A stretch of 36,412 bases of DNA from Apostichopus parvimensis (lineage: Eukaryota; Echinodermata; Holothuroidea; Aspidochirotida; Stichopodidae). The notes under the pieces were generated by a model. The model was given only the letters and a program-made list of their open reading frames with translations. It was not told the origin of the DNA and did not search any database. The stretch spans positions 14,439-50,850 of the forward strand of contig KN892204.1 in NCBI GenBank assembly GCA_000934455.1. The letters run 5' to 3'. The translations under genes were made by a program, and so were the position numbers. Shown here piece after piece: positions 1-11,920 of the stretch. Each line of letters opens with the position of its first letter. The stretch's first letter is position 1.

Positions 1-115
1 ATCTCCCTCTCCCGACAATATGCCCCTCTCCCTCCCTATTCTGACAATCTCCCCCTCTCCCTCTTCCTCCTCACCTCCCTCCCCATCCCCCTCCCTCTTA
101 TTCTCTACCAGCCCC
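1..115. repeat. CT-rich low-complexity tract
   Basis: The window opens in an almost pure pyrimidine tract built from CCCTCTCC-like units, with a partly repeated phrase around 'ctgacaatctccccctctcc'. It is simple-sequence DNA with no coding signal. Its left edge lies outside the window. Confidence 0.8.
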
Positions 116-372
116 AACACATAGCCCAACACATAGTCAGATATTTGGGGTTGACCAGATTCATCCAACGCAACAAGCATTCCCATGAGAGTCAAATTCT
201 CCCTAGGTTTTTATCCTGCTTTGCTGTTTATACCTAAATACCTGTAGTCCAATAAAACTGATAACTAACCCAAAAATCATCAACAGACTGTTAATTTATT
301 TTCTATTTAATCAAAATTATCACCATTTTTATCTCCACTGGCTCCAAAATAAGTTCCCTTAACTTATGGTTT

Positions 373-837
373 GTGGTTGTATTTTCAATTTGTCTTTTGT
401 TTCATTTTAAGTTTTATATTTTTCAGTTTTTAGGATTCTCTTTCTCGAGCTCTTTGATTTCAATTTCACTTTTCGCTCATCTTTTTCGCAAGATACTTTC
501 ATCAAAATCTAGTTTTCTCGATCTTACTCTACTTAGCAAGTTGACTGGCTGCTTTTACTTTCGGGGTTTTCCTTATATATTTGTTTTATTATTCTCGGTT
601 TAATGACGGAACACTTCCCATAAATCCTTGCAAACCGTCAGCCAATATTAAAAAGAACGTGTATTTTTCTTTCTCTCGGGCCGCAACAGTTTTACTTTAT
701 TTAGGATTAACAACCCTGCGTGTGATAAAGAGCAGTGAGGAGGATATCTTTTCAGAAGCAATAAAAAGATGGCAAACATTTTTAATCAACGTGATTGAGT
801 TTGGTGATTTATCAGGAAAGAAAAGAAGTTACAGTAC
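373..837. other. Weak overlapping ORFs, no supported gene
   Basis: Two plus-strand open frames (373-603 and 581-880) cover this stretch. The first is a run of Phe, Ser and Leu, typical of translated T-rich DNA. The second has a more protein-like part at about 660-880 (for example SSEEDIFSEAIKRWQ), but it has no convincing splice sites and its end runs antisense through the stronger exon candidate at 838-951. I treat both as chance open frames. Position 116-372 shows nothing recognisable. Confidence 0.4.
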
Positions 838-951
838 CTTTTTGGCTTCATTTTCTATGAGGGACATGTCGTCCCTGTGAATTGTGGAGAGAACGTTAGT
901 TGTCGATGTACCATTGAGCGCTCTCTGATAGAGCATATCCTCAGAGCCCCT
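838..951 (-). CDS. Candidate internal exon, 38 codons, phase 0 to phase 0
   Basis: On the minus strand an acceptor with a long pyrimidine-rich lead-in ends in 'tcctgtgtgtcacag'. It is followed by 114 nt open in one frame, then AAAAAG and a GTACTG donor. The peptide begins RGSEDMLYQRALNG and ends DDMSLIENEAKK: hydrophilic, mixed composition, and unlike the translated simple sequence around it. The segment is visibly richer in G, C and CpG than its flanks. Both junctions fall between codons, so the exon could be skipped without a frame change. I do not recognise the family. The exon at 35418-35463 on the same strand ends in phase 0 and could be spliced to it directly. The donor is the weaker of the two sites, since only AAG/GTA fits well. 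A decoy exon remains possible. Confidence 0.55.
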
Positions 952-2501
952 CTGTGACACACAGGAGATGAAAGCCGAGCACCGGAAGAGGGCGATAAAC
1001 AACGGAAGTAGAGTAGCGGTGGGAGGAGAGAGTAGAGAAAGAGAGAGAAAACGCAAACACACCGGTGAGAAAGGGGTAGCATGAATAATTTCAAAAAGAG
1101 TCAAAAAATAAAAAAACATTACAGGAAAAAAATAAAAAAAACTCAAAAGATGAGAAGAGTGGTACTATCGAGTCGTTTTCCACACCACATGCTAAATGAG
1201 AACATTAAAAAACTTCGACCGAGCTACGAAAAAAAAGAACGTTAAGTTCCTCAATTCTAATATAAACCACGAAAAAAAAGAAAAAAAATGTGATGAATGC
1301 ATGTATCCCCTTTTGACATGCCTCACAAAAAGGGGATCATAAAAAAACAAAAAATGAAAACAAAAAAAGACAATTAACAGCCTGGGAAATAAATGGACTA
1401 CAAATGTTTGCGAGAAAATATGAGTGAAAGAACCAGTAGTTTTGTTGGAGAATGAGTGCATGATTATAAATACGACAAATAGTATAAAAAATTATCATAA
1501 AAGGGAGAGGAAATTAAACAAAAATACATGAACATGAAGAACCAAACCACTCAAAGCGATGCATAATGAAGCTGCCACACACATACTTTGTCAAAAACCA
1601 AGGGGGGAAATAAAGAGCAAAACAAATATATGAATATGTATAAGGTGAGAGTTAGAAAATGGTGTTAAGCTAGCTGGCATTCTTGTAAGAGGTTTTTTGG
1701 TGGAAAGAGTGATAACTACGTCGGCACTTGTTGAACTATGGTGCGTTGCAATGTTCCTCGTTGGTTCCTCGTTGGTTCGTTATGTTTCCAATACAGGTTG
1801 GAAAAATGTATATCTAGGTGTATATACACCTTCAAGTTGACCCCCCTGGCGTATTAATGGGATGGAATTATGGTCGTTATCATTTATAATAGAAAGTACT
1901 GTATCACATAATACAGAGGGAAAAAACAAATTTGTTACAAGTTGGATGGTTGGAAAGGTCTTGACAAAGGGTTATATTGTTTGCAGATCTAAGGACAATT
2001 TATAAAACAAGTGGGGCATGCAAGTATCGGACAAATTGCCCCCTTCATGTCCCATTATCATCATGTACAACTTGGTTACTTATAACTTTGTACTGTGCAT
2101 GTACAGTACATACCGTGCCCTCTATTGTCACAACGGCATCACAATTCACACAATTTAAAAGACTGACTAATTGGTCCATTGTTATCTCCAAATTAATTAA
2201 TTAAAACTCAAAGCTATTACAAAGTGTAATGGACTGTAAATACTGCTGCCAATTAACATCTCAGAAAGTGAAAGAGCTGTTTATAATGCTTTCTTTAAAT
2301 ACTGTCTAGTATGTACAGCATTTACATGCAGACAACCCTTGTGTTTATTCAATTTTTTTCGCCCCTTTATTTATTTCTTCTGTACACCGGACTATCAGTG
2401 CAGAAATAATATGTTAATTTACATCAATTGTGAAAGTAAAAGTGACAATATTTGAATATTCATGACAAGACCCTTCCTTCATCTTAACATGATATGCCTT
2501 C
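952..2501. other. Intron-like AT-rich sequence
   Basis: Just upstream (minus sense) of the exon at 838-951 lies its pyrimidine-rich lead-in, seen on the plus strand as a GA-rich run at about 1008-1056. Next comes an A-rich stretch at 1085-1400 and a short direct repeat of 'gttcctcgttg' near 1757-1780. No exon or RNA gene is supported. Confidence 0.5.
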
Positions 2502-2553
2502 CCCTGTTCTACCCCTGTCCTTCCCCTGTCCTTCCCCCTGTCCTTCCTCTCCT
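2502..2553. repeat. Small CT minisatellite, unit about 12-13 bp
   Basis: Three or more imperfect copies of 'cccctgtccttc' lie head to tail, the last with an extra C. Diverged ends ('cccctgttctac', 'ctactgtcccgg') flank them. Copy-number change by slippage is likely. Confidence 0.75.
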
Positions 2554-3600
2554 ACTGTCCCGGCCAAATTCTGACCCCATGACCAAAAATCATTTTCTAC
2601 TTTTAAACTTTGACAGTAAAGCCTTGCATGCTTGAAAGTAGTGTTCAAGCCTTTTTCTAAAAGGACGGAGCTTCAGTTATTTCAACGGTACAATATAAGG
2701 CAAGTACCTTACAATAAGTATGTTCAGCTACGAGATGTCGTCACGACCGAATGCAAGTGAGTTACACAAACTGAGCTGCCAAGTGCAGAATCCATCCCTT
2801 GCACAACGATTGTGAATGTTTATAAAAGACGCTGCACAATCAAGATCTACTACAAGGCATTAAAATTACTAAACAGAGACAAAAATCAACACACAGTCCA
2901 TCCTATCGTCACCGAAATCAAACTAACATAACATATGTATCGAAAGCTAATCAGTTGAAAACACACATTGTGAAAGCAGTAAAGAGCAAAATTTCACGCT
3001 CAAGAAAGACAGTGGTTAGGCTGTGTTAACACTGCTATACCTACAACTAGAAATAAGAAAGGCTCCATTCTTTTCAATTTCCCATTCATCTCCATGCAGA
3101 GTTGTCCAATTTATATATTAAATAGAAAACTTGATTTCCAAGTGCCAAATGTTCTAATTTACTACTGATTACATTAAAGAAAACCTTATCTATAGTATGG
3201 TTGTCTTGCTTTTGAGTTTTATTAATTTTTTTAATTTAGAACTCTTCTTCCTCAATCTTCTTCTTATCTCCCTGTCTCTCGCCCTATCTCTCTCTCTTAA
3301 ATGTTCTACTATTTTCATTCCGTATCAAATAAAGTTTGCATTTAAAAGTCATCATCGATTTTATTAGAACATTTCTATGACTTAACAATTAAGTCTCCAT
3401 CCAAAAACTATGGCTATTTCCTCTACATTTCATGAGTTTTCCCCGAGATGAACGAGACCCGAAGGTCTTCATTTTTAATTTCGTTATACTTTGTGAGGAG
3501 AGTTAACATATACATACCTGAAGAAGGTAAAACAAGACAAACCTCATGCATAGCAATTTTCCAATAAATTGGATATCGTGGGAGAAAAAACAACAAGGTA
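2554..3600. other. Non-coding stretch, nothing supported
   Basis: AT-rich sequence. A pyrimidine tract at about 3240-3300 contains repeated CTC/TCT. A CpG-containing phrase at 3435-3470 ('gagacccgaaggtcttc') is a partial palindrome. On the minus strand, an acceptor-like 'ttttaccttcttcag' directly abuts a donor-like GTATGT near 3520, with no exon between them. I see no gene. Confidence 0.4.
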
Positions 3601-3720
3601 CTACTTTTCTTGCCCCGAGGGGTTTAATACCTCTGGAGCCAACCTATCCTTGATTAAAAGAGAAGCAACTGCCAACTTTTTAGGGGCGTCACCTTGAAGC
3701 TTGTTAACATTGCAACAAAA
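3601..3720 (-). CDS. Short coding-like segment ending in a stop, 39 codons
   Basis: Between two stop codons on the minus strand lies an open frame whose translation runs FCCNVNKLQGDAPKKLAVA, continues through LLIKDRLAPEVL and ends NPSGQEK before TAG. The GC content is raised and the Leu/Ala/Val/Lys pattern is compatible with an amphipathic helix. There is no ATG in this frame. A possible acceptor inside it ('tctcttttaatcaag') would leave only the last 15 codons plus the stop as a terminal exon. The protein is not recognised. An open frame this short is common by chance, so composition is the only real support. It could be the terminal exon of a nested gene or a remnant of a mobile element. 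Confidence 0.2.
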   Translation of the reverse strand, partial: FCCNVNKLQGDAPKKLAVASLLIKDRLAPEVLNPSGQEK

Positions 3721-4685
3721 TTAGAAGATACATTTGCATCGCTTTCAGCCAGGCTGCGTCACCACTGGAGTAAGATAAAGACACTTTTAGCTCTCCTCTC
3801 CTTTCTCTCTCTCTCAACAGCTAGAGAAAGTTTTGACTGTGGGGGTTTTCTTACTACCGCTCAGACCCAATTTTTTTTTATCACTCTAAATATTGTGATA
3901 TTAAGTAGTCCACTGCACCCCCCTGGAGCCATGTTTCCTGACATTAGGAATTTGATGGGTAGTGGTGCATGGATGAGGAAGAAGGAGTTCAGTTTTTACC
4001 ATTTTCTGGCATATGGATCTGGTTTTTCACTTGATCTTCTCCAGTACAGTAGTCTTTCTGTGTGATGAATTGTTGTGTCAACTTGCTGAAGGGTAATTAC
4101 ACACACAGAGCTGGAGATATTAAGCTGCGTTTATTGAACCATAGCAGCATCAGAGCTGTGCTACGAACTGTACCATATATGACTCCAAATTGAAGGCGAT
4201 AATGATGTAAACTACATGTATACTAGACACAAATTATGTCTGTCTATCTGTCTGTCAGTGTTTCATTAACTATGTATGGTACAGGTCTATTACAAAAATT
4301 GTGGGCTTAATGTAGTCGTGCTTGAATTATCTTAAATACCAGGTTTTAATTTTTTTTTATATCAATGTTCCTAGAGATATTATTTGGTAGAATTCGTTAA
4401 GCAATTGATAGAAATATGATGGGTCCAATTCACGAGCTATTTATCATTATTTCGTATTGCCGTGACCTACAGGATTTTCCCTCTTTTTTACCCCCCCAAA
4501 AAAATTTAAAAATTACAATTTTTTTTCCTCTCTTTATTTCACTAAAACACTTCAGTCTTTTAATTTAACCAATATATTATGGCAGAGAGCTGAGCAATAT
4601 AACTAATTTGACTCAGAAGATTCAAGAAAATAAAAACAGTTGCAAATAAAATGATAACCGTCTGAACTCTGCAACAGTCATCACA
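3721..4685. other. Non-coding stretch
   Basis: A 123-codon plus-strand frame (3694-4065) crosses a pyrimidine tract and a T8 run. It has no domain-like segment and I read it as chance. A second small TGTC run ('tgtctgtctatctgtctgtc') lies near 4236-4257. The rest is AT-rich and shows no feature. Confidence 0.4.
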
Positions 4686-4705
4686 TGTCTGTCTGTCTGT
4701 CTGCC

Positions 4706-4740
<35 letters not shown>
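4686..4740. repeat. GTCT tetranucleotide microsatellite
   Basis: About thirteen tandem GTCT units with a single CTGC interruption. Read in frame on the minus strand they give Thr-Asp-Arg-Gln repeats, which explains the ORF seen there. That ORF is not a gene. Confidence 0.95.
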
Positions 4741-5985
4741 ATGTAGAAGAGAAGTAGGTCCCGGGCTGTTAATATTTTTTCCCCTCTCATCATTCCAACA
4801 AATAACCTCTCCATGCAGCTTTTACAAACACTTCTGTCTCCTTTCTTCATCTTCAGACTATATATACCTAGCCCTCCGGCCACCTTCTCTATTCAACTGA
4901 CAAACATGCAATAAAGATCTTCAAATAGCTGCTCTATTCTTAATTTACACTCTCTTTATTTTACAGACTATATATAGAGCTCATTTCAACAACAAATGCA
5001 AACAGACCCATACGACCTATGACGTAACAATGGCTTACTCCTCTTTGTATATATATAGCTAATCACTGCCTGTCTAAAAAAATCAATATCTTCTTTTCTT
5101 TTCTTGCTTTTTTTAAGTTTAAAACAGTTAAGTTTAAGTTTATTGGTTTCGAGCAAATTGCATGTGGGGGCACCCAGCTAACGAAATATGTACCTCAAAA
5201 CTAACATCATGGACTTGAAGTGTTTCCGCATGTAGTGTGGACTCTGAAGAAAGATTAACTATGTCACTGAATGCCTCTCGTCAGGACAGAAATGTTACTG
5301 TTTGATACCAGCCAGAGTGTAGGCTAGTTTGTCTCTGTATTATTAAACGACTTTCCTGTACTACAACTCTTATTCAAGGAAACTAAATCAACTTGTGGCA
5401 AGTCTAAAGCTTGGCTTGATTATGAATCTCTGCTATAGAATGATGGTACTGTATTGCTGGTTCTGTTGACTCTGAGAGGCTTAATGCATCCTCCCACCTC
5501 ATGGAGAGGAAGTTCCATTTCCTCTTCACTGTCATTAGGGAGGCTGATCTCCATCCAGAACTCAAACAGTTTTTAATTAAAAAGACAAAAGTCAGGAAAA
5601 ACAAACTCACGTAAACATGCGTAAAAGCTGATTCCTATAGGGTAATATGTCACAGTGTGAGTATATTTCATTTAATTTGATTATGAGTTCAAGCAGTACA
5701 GCTAGTATGTGAAACCTCCCCACAAATCATGTTTAACTTTTAATATGGCGTAGAACCGTCAGAAACAGCTTCAGGTACATTACTGTGCTCCGTTACTCTT
5801 TGAGTATGTACACTCGCTTTGTAGAAACTTCTCAATATTTAGTACTGTAAGCTAAGGTTTTGGGCTAGCACATGAATGCGAAGATTAAGTTAATAGTGTC
5901 AGTTATACAGACAAGATAATCAGTACAATATTTTGCGTTTAATTGAATTTTAAACTAAAAATAAAGGGAAACGCAACCAACACAG
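4741..5985. other. Non-coding stretch with one weak open frame
   Basis: Mostly AT-rich sequence. A plus-strand frame at about 5440-5612 gives a protein-like piece (SERLNASSHLMERKFHF and onward). The opposite strand is also open at 5404-5610. Neither has good splice sites, a long frame or a recognisable family, so no gene is called. Confidence 0.35.
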
Positions 5986-6055
5986 GGCTGGATAGCTCAG
6001 TTGGGAAAGTGCTTGTTTTGTAACACACTGGTCACTGGTTATAGTCCCGTGCTGC
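5986..6055 (+). repeat. tRNA-like sequence, probable tRNA-derived SINE head or tRNA pseudogene
   Basis: The segment has a perfect type-2 Pol III A box, 'tagctcagttgg' at 5993-6004. A degenerate B box, 'ggttatagtcc' at 6037-6047, follows at normal tRNA spacing. A TTTGTAA anticodon-loop-like string in between would suggest a threonine TGT ancestor. The 5' seven bases (ggctgga) do not pair with the bases after the T arm, and the anticodon stem is poor, so this is not a functional tRNA. Internal promoter boxes without acceptor pairing are typical of tRNA-derived SINEs. No obvious A-tail or target-site duplication could be fixed, so the right boundary of any SINE body is unknown. Confidence 0.55.
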
Positions 6056-7187
6056 ATAACCATAAATTCCAATCCTCTGTTAAAATTCAGTTCCTGCATT
6101 TTCATACAGTTTAATGCTGCATGCAGGTTCACGATGAACATTTAAGTTTGAAAACTTTCACATTCTCCAAAATATTATTGCAATACATTTTTTAAAATGT
6201 TCAAATTGTTTGTCCAGCCACAAATCTGTGAGGTTAACTAATGAAGTGTATTATAAGTTCTTTGACATTACTGTATCTGTGTGTTGATAGGTTTTGAAGG
6301 CCGGCAACTCAACACACAGCGGTCGCACTGATGACTCTAACAGAAGGTTCAAGGTTGTTAAGAGGTATTTATATCGTTTCCACGTACTTATTTATCGTTT
6401 CATTTTGCAGACATGTCTGCTGCTGTCTATAATAATTAATACATGCATGTATATACACCACCCACAATGATATCAAGTTAATCAACCAACTTTCCAGAAC
6501 ACACATGCATTCATAAGCATTCATCCCTATATAACGCTACATGTCGTAGCTAATGGGTTAGTTTTTATATACTCCACACTGCAGAACAAGACAAAAGTCA
6601 TAAAGGGTATGGACTGTAAATGATGTGGGCATAAATTTACACTGGTTAATGATATACACTGGTTAATATCCACTGGGTTGTCGGGTGCATCAACAGCCCA
6701 TAACTACTGTATAACCCATTCATACTTTCCCATACACTTTGCAGAAATACTTAATTTTAGTACAGACACCAAATGGCTCTAACAAACTAAATTGAAATCA
6801 CTGAAATGAATCTATCTATATACAACAAATTGAGCAAACTTCCTGCCTCCTCTGCCATTAAGAAAATTACAAAATTTTCAGAACTGAGCAAAAGCCATTA
6901 TTTTAACTTTTATTCTTGTTTTGTGATCTATTAAAGCTGACATTTTATAATGGGATATGATCGAGATTGCTAAATGATACAGTACGCTTGTCAGATCACA
7001 AACAAGAGACTCTCGGAAACCATTAAAATACAGTTAAAGCAGCATTCAGGGCTTCAATAATCTTAAAAGAAAAGTCAGGCTAAGGGTGGGGGAGGTGAAG
7101 GGGGCACAATACTGAGTTTCCACTATCATGCACCAAGATAAGAAATGCACATGTATGTCAAACACTTAGAAATGAAACAGAAATGAG
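6056..7187. other. Non-coding stretch
   Basis: AT-rich sequence following the tRNA-like element, which may include its body up to about 6140. It contains a local duplication of 'acactggttaat' near 6640-6665 and scattered TACAGTA words. No exon is supported. Confidence 0.4.
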
Positions 7188-7461
7188 CATGGTTAACCCT
7201 GTCTTCACATTGGTTTAATACAACTATACAGTAAACTGTCCTATATACAGCTTTATCCTACAGTATATATATTCAGCTGCATGGTTAACCCTGTATTCAC
7301 ATTGGTTTAATACAACTGTACAGTAAACTGTCCTATATACAGCTATCCTACAGTATATATCCAGCTACATGGTTAACCGGGCTGTATTCACGTTGGTTTA
7401 AAACAACTTTACAGTAAACTGTCTGTATAAAGCTATCGTACAGTATATATACAGCTGTATG
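7188..7461. repeat. Tandem repeat, three copies of an ~88-92 bp unit
   Basis: Copies begin with 'catggttaaccc' at 7188, 7280 and 7368. Each carries 'ttggttta', 'acagtaaactgtc' and 'tacagtatatat' in the same order. The first two copies are most alike, while the third has an insertion ('gggctg') and several substitutions. The unit itself contains a short palindrome, ACAGTAAACTGT. Confidence 0.9.
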
Positions 7462-9851
7462 TTGTACATACATTACCATAGAGTTTCGATCGTTATAAGT
7501 AAACTTTGAAAACCAACAGTGCAATAGTTTGCATCATGCATAGTATGATTAATTAATTAAATAATCACGTACCACTTAAAGCTCACTCTTTTGGTATGTT
7601 TATCAGATCAGATCTGTATATCCCTGATCAATTACAGTGTAGTTAATTACTTTATTTGTTTTTATTAAAAACTAATAGAAAATAAAGATGTGTTCCAAAC
7701 AGGCATTTGAAAAGCTTAATAATCCTCCTGAACACAGAAAATTGCTGTGAGTGCTCCTTTAAACCTTCCAAAATTCCTTATCTTACAGTTTTTAATCCTG
7801 GATTAGGATATTAATTAATTGCACACAAATAGTTGATTGGAAAAATTCAATGCCAATGAAACATGTCGGTTGTAAGAACATAAAGTTTACCTGTTACTGA
7901 CTATATATAATGTGTAATTATATAGACCCTTGGCAACATTTAACAGTACTGAATTTAATTTCCACTTTCGTCTGTGCATTTTGTGGAATATTTCCACACA
8001 CACACACAAAAACAAAACAGCACAAATCTAATTTATGCAACTTTATCAAGGTTGTTCTGCAGTCCCTTTCACAACAATTTAAATTCAGCAGACCTTTTTG
8101 GATTTTTACACCCTACAGTGCCAAACAATCTCACTTTAAGAAAAACCTGCATATAAAGTGAAGACAATTTAGGAAATAGGACACTTTGAATTTGTGAAAA
8201 TGTCGATCTTGACTTTCATTTCAACTGCAAATTACAGATTGTATTCATCTTCAGGGTACAGATGTCTGATGCATCTGCGGAAGAAAGGCAACAACGAAAA
8301 AAACAGAAAAAATAGATAAAAAAAAGAAAAATCGTGGATGTCACTTTCTCTCTCTCTCTGTCTCTCAGATTTCTCTCACGTATAGAGTGAAGTTCTCTTG
8401 CACCATCACATGATGTGTCAGAACACAGCCTAAGGATCTCCTACACCAACTGGAAAATTATGACCAGAAAATTTCATTTCAAAAGCCCTGTCAGCCATGC
8501 TTACAAAGTTTTTAATTAAGTGGCTTTGGACTTGAAAGCTATATACTGTTACACAATTATGGGAGGAATTAAAGATTTATGTTATATACAGTAACACTTC
8601 ACATGCTGCATATAAATGGTGTGTGTTTCTATGATACAGTAGTATACTGGTAGGGAATGACTTGAGAACATTCATTGCACATGTGTGTTTATTGCACGGC
8701 CGGGACTACTCACTGATCGACAGGATCCAGAACCTACAGTAATTATCTGAACGTGTTTTAATTAAACATTGATGAATTTTACAGTTTTTTTTTTTCAAAT
8801 TGTAGGATGTAACATTTTCAAGAACTTCTCGGGTGTAAACGAAGTACCTCAATTGTTTCACAATTTTATTTTGTTGCTATTGTTTTTTGTAATTATTAAC
8901 AGTTTTTAGTTAACAGAAATTTAATACCAGCCAACTTTTACTTTCTTTTTTCCTGATTTACAATATTTTTACAATGAATACGTCATAGGTCGTACAGATA
9001 TGATTTCAAAATTGTAGAAAAGCTGCTTAGTTTGAAGGTTGGTAATATCTGGTTTGGCATTTCTCTGTCATTGTACGCCAGACCTGAATGTACACCAAAC
9101 ATCCACCTAAACCAATCCGTGCAAATCAACTACCTAAATATGTCAAAAGTGTTTGTTATGAAATATAATCTAATGTAGAGATCTCTTCTGATCCTGGATG
9201 GACATCTGCATATTGTCGCCTAATCGTCTGTCCCACTTTCACCTAATCAAATTCTTCTGCCGACCATGCAAGGACATAATTCCGTATATATGTATCACTA
9301 TAATATGACAACGTATTTATTGCAACTTTCTCTTTTCGTTTTCCCTCTTCCATATAAGACAGATCTATACAGTTAACATTGTACTGTGCGTTAACATTTC
9401 AGCCTACCGTGTGGCTCAAGGAGCTAATCAATTTTGATTCTACAGTTTGGAAAGAGAAGGAAAGAGAACAAAAAAATGAGAAGAAGATGCAGAAGCCTTG
9501 AAATGTGAAGATGATGAAGCACTACCTGCTTTAAGAGGATATTATTGTTAAATATTCCCTTGAAATTTATCACCCAAAGACTTAAAGGAAACCAATTGCA
9601 CTTAAGAAGCAACCGACATTTTTAAAAGTCAATTTTGTTTCATCTCTATTCAAACGGCTCTTGCTTGGAGTCTTGTAATTAGTGTGTTTGGATCAATAGT
9701 GGATCTAATATAAATTCATCTCGCTTCCATGACGATGTTGACAGAAGATAATAGGTATATTGAAACGTTAACAGTAGCGCTACCCACCCATCGTATGATA
9801 AATGTCACGCTGCGTTACTAATATCGGCTTGTCAATATTACACTGCCACAG
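7462..9851. other. Non-coding stretch
   Basis: AT-rich intron-like or intergenic sequence with short CA, A and T runs (for example 'cacacacaca' near 7997 and poly-T near 8784) and several TTAATTAATT clusters. The frames at 7910-8161 and 9424-9612 are low-complexity chance ORFs. No gene, RNA or mobile element is recognised. Confidence 0.45.
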
Positions 9852-10034
9852 TTTACACTGGGAGCAGGAGAAGGCAACTGTTTGCATAGCGCACACAACA
9901 AAAGCTTTCAGAATTGCACAATAACAGACACAAACGATGAAAGACTAATAAAAGAATTCAAAATGATTAAGGGAACAGAAAAAACCAAAAAATCAAGATC
10001 TACAGAGGAAGAAAAGTTTGCTTGTAAAGCTTTT
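9852..10034 (+). CDS. Weak exon candidate, 61 codons
   Basis: An acceptor 'caatattacactgccacag' precedes 183 nt open in a single frame, closed by a GTAAGC donor after TTTT. Both junctions are in phase 0. The peptide starts FTLGAGEGNCLHSAHNK and becomes strongly charged (KGTEKTKKSRSTEEEKF). The downstream half is A-rich DNA, which by itself yields Lys and Glu codons. The exon's last base is T where G is usual. No family is recognised. It lies on the opposite strand to the best exon candidates, so it would need its own nested gene. Confidence 0.2.
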
Positions 10035-10333
10035 GTAAGCAATAAGACAAAAGTCAATAGAACACTAGATTGTAATGGTGTATAATGTGTTAGGTCCATT
10101 AAGCTATTGTTCATTAAACAATGACCAAATCTTTTGTCAAACAGGTCTGTGTTTGTTATCTTTTTAACGAAAGCTCAATGGTCAACGAAGCAAGCTAATT
10201 ACTAAATCGTCCAACAAAACTCTAACACTCGTGGACCTGGTTTACAACAAAATTAGAAAGGCGGGATAATAAAGTGTGTTATAAATACATGTAAGCAGTT
10301 TAACATACGGACCACTGGGTACAGGCTTCAATG

Positions 10334-10374
10334 ATAATGGTATATACACAACTGTATGGAAATTATACCATTAT
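10334..10374. repeat. 11-bp perfect inverted repeat
   Basis: 'ataatggtata' at 10334-10344 and its exact complement at 10364-10374 flank a 19-nt spacer. A third related word ('aaatggtatc') follows at once. It could form a hairpin, but nothing ties it to a function. Confidence 0.6.
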
Positions 10375-11877
10375 AAATGGTATCTGGTGACCATTTTCAG
10401 GTGTTAATTTACTAGCATACGAGGGTGATTTATGCTTTATATACTCATAAATATGAGAGAATAAACTGTAAAAAAAGTCAACATACACCACTCACACTGT
10501 ATGAATTATTCAGAAGATATATATAGAAATATATATTCCTACATGTACTTAATGGACAAAACAAAAGGTAGTATACACTATGACTACATGGTGAAAAACT
10601 TGAATAGCCGTTTAGACCATCGAGCAAATCACAGCTCGGATAGGACTTACTGTTTGAACAAGCTGAGAGTATAAAACCTTAAAAATAAACACAGTTAAAA
10701 CAAAGGACAGCTGCAAATTGCTGGCATCTTCAACCAATTTTTAGTTTCTTAGCCTATTTCAGGAAAATTGTTCTTCAAATCAATGTGCTAAAAGTACCAT
10801 ACAGTACTTAGTATAAGTAGCTATATTAGGTTACGAAATATAGTTTTGGGACATTATTATTATTATTAATACTGTAAGAGTATCACAGTAATTTGTCCTT
10901 TTTTTGGTGTTGAATAATTTAACTTAATCTTATATGTCTGTATGTATATATTCATGGGAAACTTAAAAATTAAAAAAGTACATAGACCGTGTAAGCCTAG
11001 AACTTTTAACTGCAGTTAAAACCCGGCCTCTTTCTACTTGTTCTAGTGGAATTAACCAAGAAGAAGAGATAGTATACTACAGTACTGCAGTGATGATAAC
11101 CTACCAAAAAAGTATTGCTGTAAAAATCTGTGCTGATATTGCATATTTACATTACAGCCATACTTCATGTGTGCACACAAAAAAATATGTAAATCAAGCC
11201 CTGATTTTGTTCAAGAGAGAAAAAGTTGTGATTATCTACAAGCCTGGAGTTTTCGCTGTCCTTTTACCTGATATTAAAACATACATCATGCTGCCATACA
11301 TAAATTATGTAACTACATCTCACTGCACCTCTATATACCGTACCTAATTTATAATGTAATTTTCCTTATACGTAATATAGTTATGTATGTAATATACACC
11401 GGTAAATTATGGAATATATATGTAAACACACATACATGTTATCAATCATAAACAACAACTTTACAAAAACTCATCACCTAACAGTAAATTCTACATCTTA
11501 AATAATTCAAAATTATTATGACAGAGTAAAACAAACAAAATCTGGCAACTGGTTCCAGAGAATTTTCTTCAAGATTTATCGTTAAAATCTCAAGGAAAAT
11601 GGAATTGTTCGTAAGTAGCTCTTGAGGAAGCCACATCTGCCCTGTTTCTTCTTCTGTATGGCATCTTTGATTCTTTTAAATTTTGTCAATTTGGGGTAAG
11701 GGGATGGGGGGGAGGGATCCAATTCAGCAAGGGAACTAAAACCATGCCTGCAGGTATAATAGCCACCTGCACAGAGTAACTGACATTGCAAAAAGATAAG
11801 GAATATTTGAAACAATTATGACTTAAGAAAAGGAAAGATACACCAAAGAATTTTGAACTTCTTTCTTGATTTACCAT
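10375..11877. other. Non-coding stretch
   Basis: AT-rich sequence. It holds a possible 12-nt minus-strand microexon at 10651-10662, treated as an observation only. A G-rich run at 11697-11718 is the complement of a CT tract. Small ORFs at 11090-11347 and 11582-11877 have no recognisable content. Confidence 0.4.
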
Positions 11878-11920
11878 TTCCTCCTCCCCCTCCCTCCCCC
11901 TCCCTCTCCCCCTTCCTGTT
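11878..11920. repeat. CT-rich homopyrimidine tract
   Basis: Nearly pure C and T built from CCTCCC units on the plus strand. Simple sequence that ends at 'cttcctg'. Confidence 0.85.

Noticed and set aside
4560-4900. ORFs encoding TDRQ or SVCL repeats
   Set aside because: They are translations of the GTCT microsatellite.
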